A stretch of DNA of 64,000 nucleotides from Kaistia algarum (GCF_026343945.1 NZ_JAPKNJ010000001.1:2356001-2420000); one strand, 5' to 3'. Positions 1-10,914 are shown, counted from the first letter of the stretch. Translations and numbers: made by a program. The notes: generated by a model from the sequence alone, not told the origin.

Positions 1-34
1 GCCGCCCCTGACCGGATCCCGCGCCCAGCGCCAT
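1..34 (-). other. possible 5' end of a gene running off the window
   Basis: On the minus strand an ATG at 34 opens a frame that stays open to the window edge (11 residues, beginning MALGAGSGQGR), preceded by the purine-rich stretch AGAGGCG. It would be the next gene after rsmB on the same strand. Too little is visible to name it. The rest of 35-142 shows nothing recognisable. Confidence 0.25.
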
Positions 35-142
35 CGCCTCTAGCCCTCGTTCTTGCCGCCGGCGCCCGCGCGACGAATCGTTCTCTTACCGTATCGTCGG
101 CAATCTAGCGACCGCGGCGAGCGAATTGAACCAGCTTTGCGG

Positions 143-1504
143 TCAGCCAAGCTTGCGCAGACGCGCGGCGAAGAAGCCGTCGAGGCCGGAAAGCCGAGCA
201 TCCTCCATGACGAGATCGGAGGGCAAGCTTCTCAGGAAGCCGTTGCGGCAGATTTCCCCAACCCCGCCGACATCCGATGGCTGGATCGGCTCCAATGCCA
301 GCGGCAGTTCGGCGAGTGCGCGATGGATCTGCGCCTCGCCCTCTTCCGTCTGAAGCGAGCACGTGCAGTAGACCAGCGTCCCGCCCGGCTTCAGCATCCG
401 CGTCGCCTGTTGCAGCAGCCTTGCCTGGATCTCGACGAGCGCCGTCACATCCTGCGGTCGCTTCAGCAATGCGACGTCAGGATGGCGGCGGATGGTGCCG
501 GTTGCCGAGCAGGGCGCGTCGAGCAGGACGGCGTCGACGGGCTCGGCTGGCAGATAGTCGCCCGCGTCGGCGGCAACTACTGTGGCATCGAGCCGAAGGC
601 GGGCGAGGTTTTGCCGAACGCGGGCCAGGCGCGCGTCGGAAATGTCGACGGCGGTTACCTTCGCTCCGGCGACGGCGAGCTGGGCCGTCTTTCCGCCCGG
701 CGCGGCACAGAGGTCGATAACGGACTTGCCGGCGATGTCACCCAAGAGACGGGCCGGGAGGGCGGCGGCGGCGTCCTGGACCCACCATTCGCCATCGGCA
801 TAGCCGGGAAGCGCCTCGAGCGGACCATGGCTCGCGAGACGGATCGAGCCGGTCGGCAGCACGATGCCGCCCAGCCTCTCCGCCCATTCGGCGGGCTGGG
901 ACTTGACCGAAAGATCGAGCGAGGGCTCGCTGACCTGTGCGCTGGCAATCGCGAGCGCCGTTGCCTCGCCATATGCCCTGGTCCAGCTTTTCAGCAGCCA
1001 GGGCGGCGTATTCAGCTTCGGGGCGTCCTGCGAGGCGACGATCTCATCGCGGGCTCCGGCAACCCGGCGCAGCACGGCGTTGGCGAGGCCCTTGAAATGC
1101 CGCGCATCGCGATCGGCATCGGCAAGGCTCACGGCGAGAGAAACCGCAGCGTGGTCAGCAACCTCCATGAACAGGATTTGTGCGATCGCAGTATCGAGGA
1201 TCGCGGCCATTCGGCCGCTCTTTCGAGGCAGCGGCTTGTCGAGAAAGCGGCCGAGCGCATCGCGGATCTGGCCGTGCCGACGAAGCGACATGCCGAGGAT
1301 CGCACGCGCCAGAGCGCGTTCGCGCGTCTCCAGTGCGGCGAAGGGGCCGTCGGAGGATTCCAGAACAGCATCGGCCTGCCGGCCGTCGCTCAGGATCGCG
1401 TCGAGTGCGGCGGCGGCAGCGGCACGGGCGGCAAGCCCCGGCACGGAAGACACGGCTGGACGCTTCGACCGCTGTCCCTGCGGCTCGCGCGGGCTCAACC
1501 CCAT
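143..1504 (-). CDS. rsmB: 16S rRNA (cytosine-967-C5)-methyltransferase RsmB
   Basis: A 453-residue enzyme that would methylate C5 of a 16S rRNA cytosine with SAM. An N-terminal NusB-like RNA-binding region (roughly residues 20-155) precedes a Rossmann methyltransferase domain with the SAM motif [14 protein letters not shown]. The two RNA m5C methyltransferase cysteines are visible: Cys332 in DAPCSATG and Cys382 in [12 protein letters not shown]. Length and domain order match the Sun/RsmB family. Its start overlaps the end of htpX by 10 bases, so the two are probably co-transcribed. Family assignment is firm; the exact target cytosine is inferred. Confidence 0.93.
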   Translation of the reverse strand: MGLSPREPQGQRSKRPAVSSVPGLAARAAAAAALDAILSDGRQADAVLESSDGPFAALETRERALARAILGMSLRRHGQIRDALGRFLDKPLPRKSGRMAAILDTAIAQILFMEVADHAAVSLAVSLADADRDARHFKGLANAVLRRVAGARDEIVASQDAPKLNTPPWLLKSWTRAYGEATALAIASAQVSEPSLDLSVKSQPAEWAERLGGIVLPTGSIRLASHGPLEALPGYADGEWWVQDAAAALPARLLGDIAGKSVIDLCAAPGGKTAQLAVAGAKVTAVDISDARLARVRQNLARLRLDATVVAADAGDYLPAEPVDAVLLDAPCSATGTIRRHPDVALLKRPQDVTALVEIQARLLQQATRMLKPGGTLVYCTCSLQTEEGEAQIHRALAELPLALEPIQPSDVGGVGEICRNGFLRSLPSDLVMEDARLSGLDGFFAARLRKLG

Positions 1505-2439
1505 GGTCCCTGGCGACCGCTCGCGGTCGATCCACCGGCTCGCCTGGCGCCAAAGCCTCCCGGCAGGCCGACGCGGGACGCGGCGGGGGCAGGTCCCATC
1601 TCCCGGTCCATGGCCATCAGCGCCGCGATCCGGTTTTCGGTCGCGGGGTGGGTCGAGAAAAGATTGTCCATACGCTGACCAGAAAGGGGGTTGATGATGA
1701 AGAGATGGGCCGTCGCCGGATTGGCCTCGGCCGCCTCGTTGGGAATGCGACTTGCCTCCCCGGCGATTTTCGAAAGCGCCGAGGCGAGGGCACGGGGCTG
1801 GCCGGAAATCTCCGCGCCCATGCGATCCGCAGCATATTCGCGCGAACGGCTGATGGCCATCTGCACCAGCATCGCGGCAATCGGCGCCAGAAGCGCCGCC
1901 GCGATGGCGCCGATCGCGCCGAAAGGACTGTTCGAATCGCGCCGGCCGCCAAAGAAGAAGGCGAAATTCGCGAGCATCGACACCGCGCCGGCGATCGTCG
2001 CGGTGATCGTCATGGTCAGCGTATCGTGATGCTTCACATGCGCCAGCTCATGCGCCATCACGCCGGCGACTTCGTCGGCGCTAAGCGTGCGCAGAAGTCC
2101 GGCCGACGCGGCGACGGCTGCATTCTGCGGATTGCGGCCGGTGGCGAAGGCGTTGGGCTGGGGCGAATCGATGATGAAGACCTTCGGCATGGGCAGGCCG
2201 GCGCGGGCGGCCAGTCGCTTGACGATGCCGTAATATTCCGGCGCGGTGCGTTCGTCGACCTCCCTGGCGCCATACATCGACAGCACCATCTTGTCGGAGT
2301 TCCAATAGCTGAAGACGTTCATGCCCGCGGCGACAAGAAAGGCGATCCCCATGCCGCCCACGCCACCGACGAGATAGCCGACGGCCATGAAGATCGCCGT
2401 CAGGGCAGCGAGCAGGAGGGCGGTCCGCATCATGTTCAT
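1495..2439 (-). CDS. htpX: membrane zinc metalloprotease HtpX
   Basis: M48-family inner-membrane protease of 314 residues, expected to degrade misfolded membrane proteins under envelope stress alongside FtsH. Two hydrophobic segments lie near the N-terminus (about 6-24 and 29-46), the zinc-binding HELAH motif is at 130-134, and a further hydrophobic pair sits around 145-200. The frame is open for another 52 codons upstream, but that extension is low-complexity and basic; the start [10 protein letters not shown] at 2439 leads straight into the first membrane segment and matches the family's usual length. A Pro/Gly/Arg-rich tail follows the conserved domain. rsmB follows with overlap. Confidence 0.92.
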   Translation of the reverse strand: MNMMRTALLLAALTAIFMAVGYLVGGVGGMGIAFLVAAGMNVFSYWNSDKMVLSMYGAREVDERTAPEYYGIVKRLAARAGLPMPKVFIIDSPQPNAFATGRNPQNAAVAASAGLLRTLSADEVAGVMAHELAHVKHHDTLTMTITATIAGAVSMLANFAFFFGGRRDSNSPFGAIGAIAAALLAPIAAMLVQMAISRSREYAADRMGAEISGQPRALASALSKIAGEASRIPNEAAEANPATAHLFIINPLSGQRMDNLFSTHPATENRIAALMAMDREMGPAPAASRVGLPGGFGARRAGGSTASGRQGPWG

Positions 2440-2660
2440 GCTCTTCGATCCCCGCTTTCGCGGTCTCCTCTGGTTCCCGTTCAACGGGTCCGTGTTCAAG
2501 GACGCATATGATGGCGGTGCCGCGATTCCGCAACAAGTCCGGCCGGAGTGGCCGTGCTGGCGGTGGCGAGACCCGTGAAGCGCTAGGCTCGCCAACGGGA
2601 TTGCCGCCGACCGGTGCCGAGCCCTATATCGCCTATGGCCCAGCTTGAAAGAGGTTCGCG

Positions 2661-2852
2661 ATGACGGGACCGATACCGAACGATCCGAAGCCGCTCAGCT
2701 CCGCCGCCATTCGGGCGCTGGCCGAGGCTGAAGCCAGGCGCGGGAAGATCGAGGGTGCCGCCGACCGCCCACGCGAAATCCTCGGCCGCGCCGGGCCCGA
2801 GCCCGTCCGCTATGGCGATTGGGAGAACAAGGGCATCGCCAGCGATTTCTGA
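2661..2852 (+). CDS. DUF1674 / SDHAF4-like succinate dehydrogenase assembly protein
   Basis: A 63-residue soluble protein whose C-terminus, [16 protein letters not shown], is the hallmark of DUF1674, the family of mitochondrial SDH assembly factor 4. Eukaryotic members bind the flavinylated SdhA subunit before it joins SdhB. The N-terminal half is charged and probably disordered. It is divergent from htpX (221-base gap) and convergent with kdpE. The family call is secure from the C-terminal signature; a role in SDH assembly in this bacterium is inferred. Confidence 0.85.
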   Translation: MTGPIPNDPKPLSSAAIRALAEAEARRGKIEGAADRPREILGRAGPEPVRYGDWENKGIASDF

Positions 2853-2888
2853 GCCGCTGGACAAAGGGCTTCCTGCCGTTCGGCGGAG

Positions 2889-3572
2889 CTATTCTCCCGC
2901 CCGGTATCCGACCCCCGGCTCCGTGACGACCAGTACCGGATTGGCAGGATCGGGCTCCAGCTTGGCGCGGAGCTGTCCGACATAGACGCGCAGATATTGC
3001 GTGTCGTACTCATGCGCCGGTCCCCAGACTTCGCGCAGGATCTGGCGATGCGTGACCACCTTGCCGGTATGGCGGGCGAGAAAGGCGAGAAGGTCGAATT
3101 CCTTCGGCGTCAGCTTCACTTCTTCTCCGCCGCGGGTGACGCGGTGGCGGGGCAGATCGATCTCGATGTCGGCGAGCCGGAGCAGTGGGGTCTCTCCCTT
3201 TTCCTTCATCCGGTGGCGCAGCGCCGCGCGCAGCCGCGCCATCAGTTCGCCCATGCTGAATGGCTTGTTGACGAAATCGTCGGCTCCGAGGTCCAGCGCC
3301 TCAATCTTCTCCGCATCGCGGTCCCGCGCCGAGAGCACAATGACCGGCGTCGGCGACCATTCACGCAGCCGTCGGATCACTTCCTTGCCGTCCATATCCG
3401 GCAAGCCGAGATCGAGAATGATGAGGTCGGGCTGGCGGCTGGCGGCCAGCGCCAGCGCTTCGGCGCCCGTATCGGCGCGCAAGGCCTCGTAGCCATTGGC
3501 GGCCAGCGCAGGCGCCATGAAGCGGTGGATGGCTGGCTCATCGTCCACGACAAGGACGCGCGGAGGCTGCAT
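2889..3572 (-). CDS. kdpE: KdpE, OmpR-family response regulator of the kdp operon
   Basis: A 227-residue two-domain regulator. The receiver domain (about 1-120) has acidic pair Asp10/Asp11, phospho-acceptor Asp54 in LDLGLPDMDG and Lys103 in VNKPFS. A winged-helix DNA-binding domain follows, with the typical LTPKEFDLLAFLARH and YVGQLRAKLEPDP segments. It is the last gene of the kdp run, 5 bases after kdpD, its expected sensor kinase. It should activate kdp transcription under potassium limitation. Confidence 0.95.
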   Translation of the reverse strand: MQPPRVLVVDDEPAIHRFMAPALAANGYEALRADTGAEALALAASRQPDLIILDLGLPDMDGKEVIRRLREWSPTPVIVLSARDRDAEKIEALDLGADDFVNKPFSMGELMARLRAALRHRMKEKGETPLLRLADIEIDLPRHRVTRGGEEVKLTPKEFDLLAFLARHTGKVVTHRQILREVWGPAHEYDTQYLRVYVGQLRAKLEPDPANPVLVVTEPGVGYRAGE

Positions 3573-3577
3573 CGAGG

Positions 3578-6274
3578 TTATCCTTCCAGGTCCGGCGGCG
3601 TACCGAGCGGAAGGCGCAAAAGGACCCTCGCGCCGGCGTCTCGGCCGGGAACGGGGCTCAGCGCCAGTGTGGTTCCACCATGAGCCTCGATGATTCCCTT
3701 GGTGATGGCGAGTCCCAGCCCTGAGCCATCGCCACCATCGCCGCTCGTGCGGGCGGCCCTGACAAATTTCTCAAAGACATGCGGCAGGGCTTCCGGCGGA
3801 ATTCCCGGCCCGTCGTCGGTCACGGCGATCTCCAGCATTTCATCGTCCGCCGTGGCCGAGAGGGTAACTTTCGCGCTGGGTCCCGCATAGCGCACGGCGT
3901 TGCCGACGACATTGGCGAGCGCCTGGTCGATGAGACCCGGATCGGCGAATAGAAGCGGAAGGTCCGTTGCCGTGTCGACGGTGAAAGACTGCGTTGCGCC
4001 GCGCTTGCGCGCCGCCGAGACGGCGCGGTTCAGGACTTCGGCGACATCGATCCAATCGCGGCGCAGGTCCAGCGCCCCGGCCTCCAGCCGTGTCATGGAA
4101 AGAAGGTTCCGCACCATGGTGTCGAGATGTTCCGCCTCGTCGCGCATATGGCCCAGCAGATCGCGCCGGGTCGCCTCCGGAATGTCGTCGCCATAGTCGA
4201 GCAGGCTGGTGGAAGCCCCCAGGATCGAGGCCAGCGGCGTGCGGAAATCATGGCTGATCGAGGCGAGCAATATATTGCGGACACGCTCTGTCTCTGCCGC
4301 CGTGCGGGCGCTGGCCACCTCCGTCGAGAGGCGGGCGCGGAGGAGCGCGGCAGCGGTCTGCTCGGCGAGCGTCGCCAGCAGCGTCTCGCTCTCGGCGTCG
4401 AACCCGGCGTCGCCCGCGCTGGGTCGCTCGACGCCGATGACGCCGATGGGTGACGATCCGCTGGCCCCCGAGAAGGGCGCGAAACGCCATGGCGCATTGG
4501 GCAGCGTTCCCGTGCCGGCCCCGGCCGGCTCGCTGTGGTCGAATGCCCATCGGGCCGCCGTCATGGACGCGGTATCCAGCCGGTCTTCGGGCGGCCAGGC
4601 AGCCGCGATCGCGAGATCTCCGGCCTTCTCGAGCAGGATGACGGCCGCACGGCCGAGCGTCGCATGGATTTCCACCGTTGCCGCTTCCGCGACGGAGGCC
4701 CCATCGGGCAGGGCAGATAGCTTGCGCGTGAACTCATAGAGGCGCCGTGTCGCCCGGATCCGCCGGATCGCCGCCCGCGTCTGCTCGCGGGCGCGACCCG
4801 CGATGGTCGAGATCAGCACGGCCACCGACAGAAAGATCACCAGCGCGAGCAATTCGTGCGGCCGCGCCACGGTGAAGGTGCCGATCGGATCGATGAAGAA
4901 GAAATTATAGGTGAGGAAGGAGACCGCCGACCCGAAGATCGCCGGCCAGACGCCGTAGCGGATTGCCGGAACGAGCACAGCCAGCAGATAGAGCATCGAG
5001 ACATTCGGCAGGGCGACAAATTCGGTCAGACCGCGTCCAACCAAAGTAGCGAGGCCAACACTGGCGAGCGCCGCGACATAGCCGGCGATCCCGCCCAGCG
5101 GAGGCAGGCGGAGCCGCGCCCGAAGCTTTGACGGGCGTTCCGGTGTCTCCGCCGTGACGACATGAATCGCGACGCCGTCGGCCTCGGCGACCAGCGCGTC
5201 GGCGAGGCTGGTGCGAATGCGAAAGCGCCGGCGCAGCCGCGCTTTGCCGATGACGATCTGCGTTACATTCTCGAAGCGCGAGAATCGCAGAAGTTCGGCG
5301 GCGATGTCCGTGGCGACGAGGGAACGGGTCTCGGCACCGAGGCTCTCGGCCAACCGCATGCCAGCCTCGAGGCGGGAGCGTTCGCCGGCGGCGACGGCGC
5401 GGCCGGGTCGCTCGACCGTGACGGCGAACCAGGAGGCATCGAGGAGGTCCGCGAGCCGCTTGGCCTCGCGCACGACCCGTTCGGCGGCGACGTCGGGGCC
5501 GACGCAGACGAGCAGTCGCTCCCCCGCCGCCCAAGGTCCCTCGATGGCGGAACCCTGCATGCGTTCCAGCAGGTCGCTGTCGACGCGTGCGGCAACGCGG
5601 CGAAGCGCGAGTTCGCGCAGCGCCGTCAGATTGCTCGGCTTGAAGAAGCTCTGGACGGCTCTTGTCGCCGTGTCCTCGACATAGACCTTGCCTTCGGCGA
5701 GGCGCTGGATCAGTTCGTCCGGCGGCAGGTCGACGAGGATGATCTCGTCCGCCTTCTGCAGGGCCGTATCCGGGACCGTCTCGCGGACACGGACGCCGGT
5801 GATCCGCTGCACGACGTCGTTGAGGCTCTCGACATGCTGGATGTTGAGCGTCGTCCAGACGTTGATGCCGGCGACGATCAGTTCCTGGACATCCTGCCAG
5901 CGTTTGGCGTGGCGGCTGCCCTCGACATTGGAATGGGCATATTCGTCGACGAGGAGCAGTTGCGGCCGGCGGCGCAGGGCGGCGTCGATGTCGAATTCGG
6001 GCACCAGCCTGCCGCGATAGGGAATGCTGATGCGCGGCAGAATTTCGAGACCCGCCACAAGCGCCTCTGTCTCGGCGCGGCCATGCGTCTCGGCAAGGCC
6101 CACGACGACATCGAGGCCGCCCGCCTTGGCGGCGCGGGCGGCCTGCAGCATGGCGAACGTCTTGCCGACGCCCGGCGCCGCGCCCAGGAAGATCCTAAGC
6201 TTGCCGCGCGTTTCGCGCTCGGCGGCGGCGAGGAGAGCGTCGGGAGAGGCGCGGGGCGCCTCGTCACCGGTCAT
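3578..6274 (-). CDS. kdpD: KdpD, potassium-responsive sensor histidine kinase
   Basis: Full-length KdpD of 898 residues. The N-terminal KdpD domain carries a Walker A motif (GAAPGVGKTFAM, about residues 32-43) and is followed by a universal-stress-protein-like region. A block of four membrane helices (DUF4118, about 400-500), a GAF-like segment, a HisKA domain with phospho-acceptor His675 in SISHDFRTPLAS, and an HATPase_c domain (DDGPGIPPEALPHVFEKF, then GLGLAITKGIIEAHGG) complete it. It senses potassium or turgor-linked cues and phosphorylates KdpE. It sits 12 bases after kdpC and 5 before kdpE, so structural and regulatory genes look like one transcript. Confidence 0.96.
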   Translation of the reverse strand: MTGDEAPRASPDALLAAAERETRGKLRIFLGAAPGVGKTFAMLQAARAAKAGGLDVVVGLAETHGRAETEALVAGLEILPRISIPYRGRLVPEFDIDAALRRRPQLLLVDEYAHSNVEGSRHAKRWQDVQELIVAGINVWTTLNIQHVESLNDVVQRITGVRVRETVPDTALQKADEIILVDLPPDELIQRLAEGKVYVEDTATRAVQSFFKPSNLTALRELALRRVAARVDSDLLERMQGSAIEGPWAAGERLLVCVGPDVAAERVVREAKRLADLLDASWFAVTVERPGRAVAAGERSRLEAGMRLAESLGAETRSLVATDIAAELLRFSRFENVTQIVIGKARLRRRFRIRTSLADALVAEADGVAIHVVTAETPERPSKLRARLRLPPLGGIAGYVAALASVGLATLVGRGLTEFVALPNVSMLYLLAVLVPAIRYGVWPAIFGSAVSFLTYNFFFIDPIGTFTVARPHELLALVIFLSVAVLISTIAGRAREQTRAAIRRIRATRRLYEFTRKLSALPDGASVAEAATVEIHATLGRAAVILLEKAGDLAIAAAWPPEDRLDTASMTAARWAFDHSEPAGAGTGTLPNAPWRFAPFSGASGSSPIGVIGVERPSAGDAGFDAESETLLATLAEQTAAALLRARLSTEVASARTAAETERVRNILLASISHDFRTPLASILGASTSLLDYGDDIPEATRRDLLGHMRDEAEHLDTMVRNLLSMTRLEAGALDLRRDWIDVAEVLNRAVSAARKRGATQSFTVDTATDLPLLFADPGLIDQALANVVGNAVRYAGPSAKVTLSATADDEMLEIAVTDDGPGIPPEALPHVFEKFVRAARTSGDGGDGSGLGLAITKGIIEAHGGTTLALSPVPGRDAGARVLLRLPLGTPPDLEG

Positions 6275-6286
6275 CGGCGCGTTCCA

Positions 6287-6907
6287 TCAGGGTGCCGGCG
6301 ACGTGCCGGGCGCAGCCGGAGTGGCGCCCGACGACTTGGCCGCGTCGTCCAATGCAAGATTGAGCTGAAGCACATTGACGCGAGGATCGCCGAGGAAACC
6401 GAGTTCCGGACCTTCTATGTGCGCGTTCACCAGATCGCGCACAAGCGTTCCGGGCAGGCCGCGCGCCTTGGCGACGGCCGGAATCTGCGCCTGCGCGAAG
6501 GCCGGCGAGATATGCGGATCGAGGCCGCTGCCGGAGGTGGTGATCGCATCGGCGGGTATAGGGCCGGTCATGCCGGCCGCGCGGTAGGCCGCCGCATCGG
6601 TCTTCAGGCGATCGGCAAGCTTGGCGCTGGTCGGGGCGAGATTGGTGCCCGACGAGGCGCTGGCGTCATAGCCGTTGCCGGCGGCAGAGGGGCGCGGGTG
6701 GAAATAGCCGGCGCCGGCGAAACTCTGGCCGATCAGGCTGGAGCCGATGGCGGTGCCGTCCCGGACGATCAGGCTGCCGCCCGCCTGGCGAGGCAGGATG
6801 GCCCCGGCGACTTCCGTCATCGCCAATGGATAGGCGATGCCGGTGACGATGGTGAAGGCGGCGAGGAGGGTGAGGGTTGGACGAAGATTGGAGAACATGG
6901 GGTTCAT
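6287..6907 (-). CDS. kdpC: KdpC subunit of the potassium-transporting ATPase
   Basis: A 206-residue protein with one N-terminal membrane helix (about residues 8-30) and a periplasmic domain with typical KdpC blocks (GSSLIGQSFAGAGYFHPRPS, SGSGLDPHISPAFAQAQ). KdpC is needed for assembly and potassium affinity of KdpFABC. An Ala/Pro/Ser-rich tail of about 20 residues follows the conserved domain and probably carries no core function. It lies 3 bases after kdpB. Confidence 0.95.
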   Translation of the reverse strand: MNPMFSNLRPTLTLLAAFTIVTGIAYPLAMTEVAGAILPRQAGGSLIVRDGTAIGSSLIGQSFAGAGYFHPRPSAAGNGYDASASSGTNLAPTSAKLADRLKTDAAAYRAAGMTGPIPADAITTSGSGLDPHISPAFAQAQIPAVAKARGLPGTLVRDLVNAHIEGPELGFLGDPRVNVLQLNLALDDAAKSSGATPAAPGTSPAP

Positions 6908-6910
6908 TCC

Positions 6911-8980
6911 TCAAGCAAGGCCGATGGCGACGATCACAAGATCGATGAGCTTGATGCCGATGAAGGGTACGAGAATGCCGCCAAGGCCGTAGATCAGCAG
7001 GTTGCGGGAGAGCACGGCGCCGGCCTCGCGCGCCGAATAGGCGACGCCTCGCAGGGCGAGCGGAATCAGCGCGATGATGATCAGGGCGTTGAAGATGACG
7101 GCGGACAGAATGGCGCTCTGCGGCGAATGCAGACCCATGACGTTGAGCAGGCCGAGCTCGGGTATCGCGGCGATGAAGAGCGCCGGTATGATGGCGAAAT
7201 ATTTCGCGACGTCATTGGCGATCGAGAAGGTGGTGAGCGCGCCGCGCGTCATCAGCAATTGCTTGCCGATGCCGACGATCTCGATCAGCTTGGTCGGATC
7301 ACTGTCGAGATCGACCATGTTGCCCGCCTCGCGTGCCGCCTGGGTGCCGCTCTGCATGGCAACGCCGACATCCGCCTGGGCGAGCGCCGGGGCGTCATTG
7401 GTGCCGTCACCGCACATGGCGACCAGCCGGCCTTGGCGCTGTTCGTTGCGGATATAGGCGAGCTTGTCCTGCGGGGTGGCCTCGGCGATGAAATCGTCGA
7501 CGCCAGCCTCGGAGGCGATCGCCGCGGCGGTGATCGGGTTGTCGCCGGTCACCATCACCGTGCGGATACCCATGCGGCGGAGTTCGGCGAAGCGCTCCTT
7601 GATGTCCGGCTTCACCACGTCCTTCAGATGGATCACGGCGATGAGGCGGCCATTCTCGGCGAGACCGAGCGGGGTTCCACCCGAACGGGCGATCCGCTCG
7701 ACCGCGGCGTTGAAGGCCGGGATCTCCGGCGCGCTGCGATCCGTCATGCCGGCGACAAAACGCTTCACGGCGTCGATCGCGCCCTTGCGGATGCGGCGTT
7801 CGCCGATGTCGACGCCGGACAGGCGCGTGGCGGCGGAGAAGGGGATGAAGACGGCCCCTTCCGGCGGACCCTGAGGAACCGGGATGCCGAAATGCTCGCG
7901 GGCCAGCGTCAGGATCGACCGGCCCTCGGCGGTCTCATCGGCAAGGCTGGCCTCGACGGCGAGCTGTGCGGCCTCGATTTCCGTGATGCCGGGGACTGGG
8001 ATGATCTCGGTTGCCATGCGATTGCCGAAGGTGATGGTGCCGGTCTTGTCGAGCAGCAGCGTGTCAACATCACCGGCGGCCTCGACGGCGCGGCCGGACA
8101 TGGCGAGGACGTTGTGGCGGATCAGTCGGTCCATGCCGGCGATACCGATCGCCGAGAGCAGGCCGCCGATCGTCGTCGGGATCAGCGTTACGAGCAGGGC
8201 GACGAGCACCGGCACCGGCACGTCCGCCGAGGAATAACGGCCGAGACCGGCGAGGGCGACGACGGTGATCAGAAAGATCAGCGTCATGCCGATCAGCAGG
8301 ATCGAGAGGGCGATCTCGTTTGGCGTCTTCTGCCGTTCGGCACCTTCTACCAGCGCAATCATGCGGTCGAGGAAGGAGGAGCCGGGGCCGGCGGTGATGC
8401 GCACGACAAGCCAATCCGAGATCACGGTCGTGCCGCCGGTGACGGCCGACCGGTCGCCACCCGATTCGCGGATGACGGGGGCCGATTCGCCGGTGATCGC
8501 CGCCTCGTTGACCGAGGCGATGCCCTCGACGATCTCGCCGTCGCCAGGGATCAGGTCGCCGACCTCGACATAGACGAGGTCTCCAACCTTCAGATCGAGT
8601 GCCGAAACCTTGTCGATGCGCGCCTTGTCGGCAAGGTCGCGCAGACGCTTGGCGAGCGTGTCGGTGCGTGCCTTGCGCAACGTGTCGGCCTGGGCCCGGC
8701 CGCGGCCTTCGGCGATCGCCTCGGCGAAATTGGCGAAGAGCACGGTGAACCATAGCCAGGCCGCGATCTGGCCGGTGAAGCCGAGCGGATTTCCGGCGAG
8801 GAGGTCGCGGACGAACAGGATTGTGACCAGCGCGGCCACCACCTCGGTGACGAAGATCACCGGATTGCGCATGAGATGCGCCGGGTTGAGCTTGAGGAGC
8901 GCGTCGCGGGACGCCCGACCGATCAGTTCGGGCGAGGCGAAGGCGGAGCCGGTCTGCGCCGTATGGGATTTGGGGGACAT
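6911..8980 (-). CDS. kdpB: KdpB, P-type ATPase catalytic subunit
   Basis: A 689-residue P-type ATPase. The phosphorylated aspartate is Asp311 in [14 protein letters not shown]; the actuator motif [10 protein letters not shown] and hinge motif [17 protein letters not shown] are intact. It hydrolyses ATP to drive potassium import through KdpA. The frame is open far upstream, but the start at 8980 ([11 protein letters not shown]) has a GGAGAA ribosome-binding site and gives the normal family length; the upstream extension is the antisense shadow of kdpA. It lies 23 bases after kdpA. Confidence 0.96.
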   Translation of the reverse strand: MSPKSHTAQTGSAFASPELIGRASRDALLKLNPAHLMRNPVIFVTEVVAALVTILFVRDLLAGNPLGFTGQIAAWLWFTVLFANFAEAIAEGRGRAQADTLRKARTDTLAKRLRDLADKARIDKVSALDLKVGDLVYVEVGDLIPGDGEIVEGIASVNEAAITGESAPVIRESGGDRSAVTGGTTVISDWLVVRITAGPGSSFLDRMIALVEGAERQKTPNEIALSILLIGMTLIFLITVVALAGLGRYSSADVPVPVLVALLVTLIPTTIGGLLSAIGIAGMDRLIRHNVLAMSGRAVEAAGDVDTLLLDKTGTITFGNRMATEIIPVPGITEIEAAQLAVEASLADETAEGRSILTLAREHFGIPVPQGPPEGAVFIPFSAATRLSGVDIGERRIRKGAIDAVKRFVAGMTDRSAPEIPAFNAAVERIARSGGTPLGLAENGRLIAVIHLKDVVKPDIKERFAELRRMGIRTVMVTGDNPITAAAIASEAGVDDFIAEATPQDKLAYIRNEQRQGRLVAMCGDGTNDAPALAQADVGVAMQSGTQAAREAGNMVDLDSDPTKLIEIVGIGKQLLMTRGALTTFSIANDVAKYFAIIPALFIAAIPELGLLNVMGLHSPQSAILSAVIFNALIIIALIPLALRGVAYSAREAGAVLSRNLLIYGLGGILVPFIGIKLIDLVIVAIGLA

Positions 8981-9003
8981 GGATATTCTCCGAAGCGACG
9001 GGT

Positions 9004-10713
9004 TCAGAACGTCTTCCCGGCCAGCATCTGCACCTGTTCGGCGATCGGGCCGAGGGCGAGAGCGGGGAAGAACTGGAGGCCGCCGACGATGAGGATGACG
9101 CCGGTCAGGAGGCCGACGAAGAGCAGGCCGTGAGTGGGGAAGGTGCCGGACGAGGCGGTGAGACGCGTCTTGCCGGCGAGCGATCCCGCGATCGCCATCA
9201 TCGGCACGATGTAGGCGAACCGTCCAAGCATCATCGCGATGCCGAGCGTCGTGTTCCACCACGGGCTGTTCGCCGAGAGGCCGCCAAAGGCGGAGCCGTT
9301 GTTGCCGGCCGCGGAGGAATAGGCATAGAGGATCTCGGAGAGGCCATGCGGACCGGCATTGCCGAGCCCGGCGAGAGCGGCGGGGAGCACGGCGGCAACC
9401 GCCGAGAAGCCGAGGATCGCCACCGGCAGGATCAGGATGGCCAGCATCGCCATCTTCACTTCCTTGGCCTCGATCTTCTTGCCGAGATATTCCGGCGTCC
9501 GTCCGACCATCAGGCCGGCGACGAAGACGGCGATGATCGCCATGACGAGCAGGCCATAGAGGCCGGAGCCGACGCCGCCCGGCAGAATCTCGCCGAGCTG
9601 GATCATGAACATCGGCACCAGTCCGCCGATCGGCGTGAAGGAACCATGCATCGCGTTGACGCCGCCATCGGATAGTCCGGTCGTCACGGTAGCGAACAGT
9701 GCCGACGCAGCTTGGCCGAAGCGGACTTCCTTGCCTTCCATATTGCCGCCGGCCGGATCGATGCCGGCCGCATGCAGGATCGGCGTACCGGCGCTCTCGG
9801 CCCAATAGGCGATGCCGACGCCGACGACGAGGATGAGCCCGATCGAAGCGATGAGGGCGCGCGCCTGACGTCGGTCGCCGATCGTGCGGCCGAAGGCGAA
9901 GATGATGGCGGTGGAAATGACCAGCATCTGCCAGATCTCAAGTGCGTTGGAGAGAGCCGTCGGGTTCTCGAACGGATGGGCGGCGTTGGCGTTGAAAAAG
10001 CCGCCGCCATTGGTGCCGAGCTGCTTGATCGCGATCTGGCTGGCGACCGGACCGAGCGCGATGGTCTGCTTCGCCCCTTCCAACGTGGTCACCGTCGTCG
10101 CGGCGTCCAGCGTTTGCGGAACACCCATCCAGACCTGGACCAGGGCGCATACGATGGCGAGCGGCAGCAGGACGTAGAGTACCGAGCGCGTCATATCGAC
10201 GAAGAAATTGCCGACCGTGGGCGAACCGGAACGGGCGAAAGCGCGAACGAGCGCGACCGCGAGAGCGAGGCCCGTCGCAGCCGACAGGAAGTTCTGCACC
10301 GTCAGCCCGGCCATCTGGCTGAACAGGCTCATGGTCGTCTCGCCGCCATAGGACTGCCAGTTCGTATTGGTGACGAAGCTGACCGCCGTGTTGAAGGCGA
10401 GGTCCGGCGAGAGGCTGCCAAATCCCAGAGGGTTTAGCGGGAGCAGCCCTTGCAGCCGTAGCATCCCGTAGAGCAGCGCAAAGCCGGCGGCGTTGAAGAC
10501 GAGCATCGCGACGGTGTAGCCGAGGGCGCTATGCTCACGCGAAGGGTCAACCCCCGCGAAACGATAGAGTGCCCGCTCGACGGGGCCGAGGAGCGTGGAG
10601 AGAAAGGTCGGCTCGCCTGCATAGATCCGGGCCATGAAGGCGCCGAGCGGAGATGCGGTTGCGAGCACGACGGCGAAGACGACGGCTATTTGCAGCCAGC
10701 CAAGTGCAGTCAT
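9004..10713 (-). CDS. kdpA: KdpA, potassium-binding channel-like subunit
   Basis: A 569-residue polytopic inner-membrane protein that binds and translocates potassium in the KdpFABC complex. The four degenerate selectivity-filter loops of the K-channel superfamily are recognisable: [41 protein letters not shown] and GNNGSAFGG. About ten membrane helices and the N-terminal [14 protein letters not shown] block agree with KdpA. It lies 27 bases after kdpF. Confidence 0.96.
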   Translation of the reverse strand: MTALGWLQIAVVFAVVLATASPLGAFMARIYAGEPTFLSTLLGPVERALYRFAGVDPSREHSALGYTVAMLVFNAAGFALLYGMLRLQGLLPLNPLGFGSLSPDLAFNTAVSFVTNTNWQSYGGETTMSLFSQMAGLTVQNFLSAATGLALAVALVRAFARSGSPTVGNFFVDMTRSVLYVLLPLAIVCALVQVWMGVPQTLDAATTVTTLEGAKQTIALGPVASQIAIKQLGTNGGGFFNANAAHPFENPTALSNALEIWQMLVISTAIIFAFGRTIGDRRQARALIASIGLILVVGVGIAYWAESAGTPILHAAGIDPAGGNMEGKEVRFGQAASALFATVTTGLSDGGVNAMHGSFTPIGGLVPMFMIQLGEILPGGVGSGLYGLLVMAIIAVFVAGLMVGRTPEYLGKKIEAKEVKMAMLAILILPVAILGFSAVAAVLPAALAGLGNAGPHGLSEILYAYSSAAGNNGSAFGGLSANSPWWNTTLGIAMMLGRFAYIVPMMAIAGSLAGKTRLTASSGTFPTHGLLFVGLLTGVILIVGGLQFFPALALGPIAEQVQMLAGKTF

Positions 10714-10740
10714 GGCAGGTTCTTTCGGGTGAAGTGGGCG

Positions 10741-10827
10741 TCAGAACTTCTCGGGCCGCAGCAGGGCGGCGACGAGATAGACGGTGAGCCCGAGGGCGAC
10801 GGCGGCGCCGAGGACGAGGTCCAGCAT
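10741..10827 (-). CDS. kdpF: KdpF, small stabilising subunit
   Basis: A 28-residue single-helix peptide beginning MLDLVLGAAVALGL and ending YLVAALLRPEKF. The terminal LLRPEKF motif is diagnostic of KdpF, which packs between KdpA and KdpB and stabilises the complex. It sits directly before kdpA and 3 bases after another tiny membrane-peptide gene. Confidence 0.92.
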   Translation of the reverse strand: MLDLVLGAAVALGLTVYLVAALLRPEKF

Positions 10828-10830
10828 GGC

Positions 10831-10914
10831 TCAGGCCTTCGCCGCGAAGCGCGCATAGGCGATGAGCAGGGCGAAGCCGCCAATGCCGAGGATGAGATAG
10901 AGAATGTCCGACAT
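10831..10914 (-). CDS. 27-residue membrane peptide leading the kdp operon
   Basis: A second tiny frame, beginning MSDILYLILGIGGFALL and ending IAYARFAAKA, precedes kdpF by 3 bases. It is preceded by a strong Shine-Dalgarno sequence (AAAGGAGGG) about 8 bases before the ATG, supporting real translation. The product is one hydrophobic helix with a short basic C-terminus; it lacks the RPEKF ending of KdpF. I do not know its function. It could be a paralogous subunit, an assembly factor or a translational leader. Confidence 0.75.
   Translation of the reverse strand: MSDILYLILGIGGFALLIAYARFAAKA

Noticed and set aside
5162-8755. 1197-codon open frame on the plus strand
   Set aside because: It is antisense to kdpD, kdpC and kdpB, which have full family motifs. 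High GC leaves the opposite frame open; the translation has no recognisable domain.
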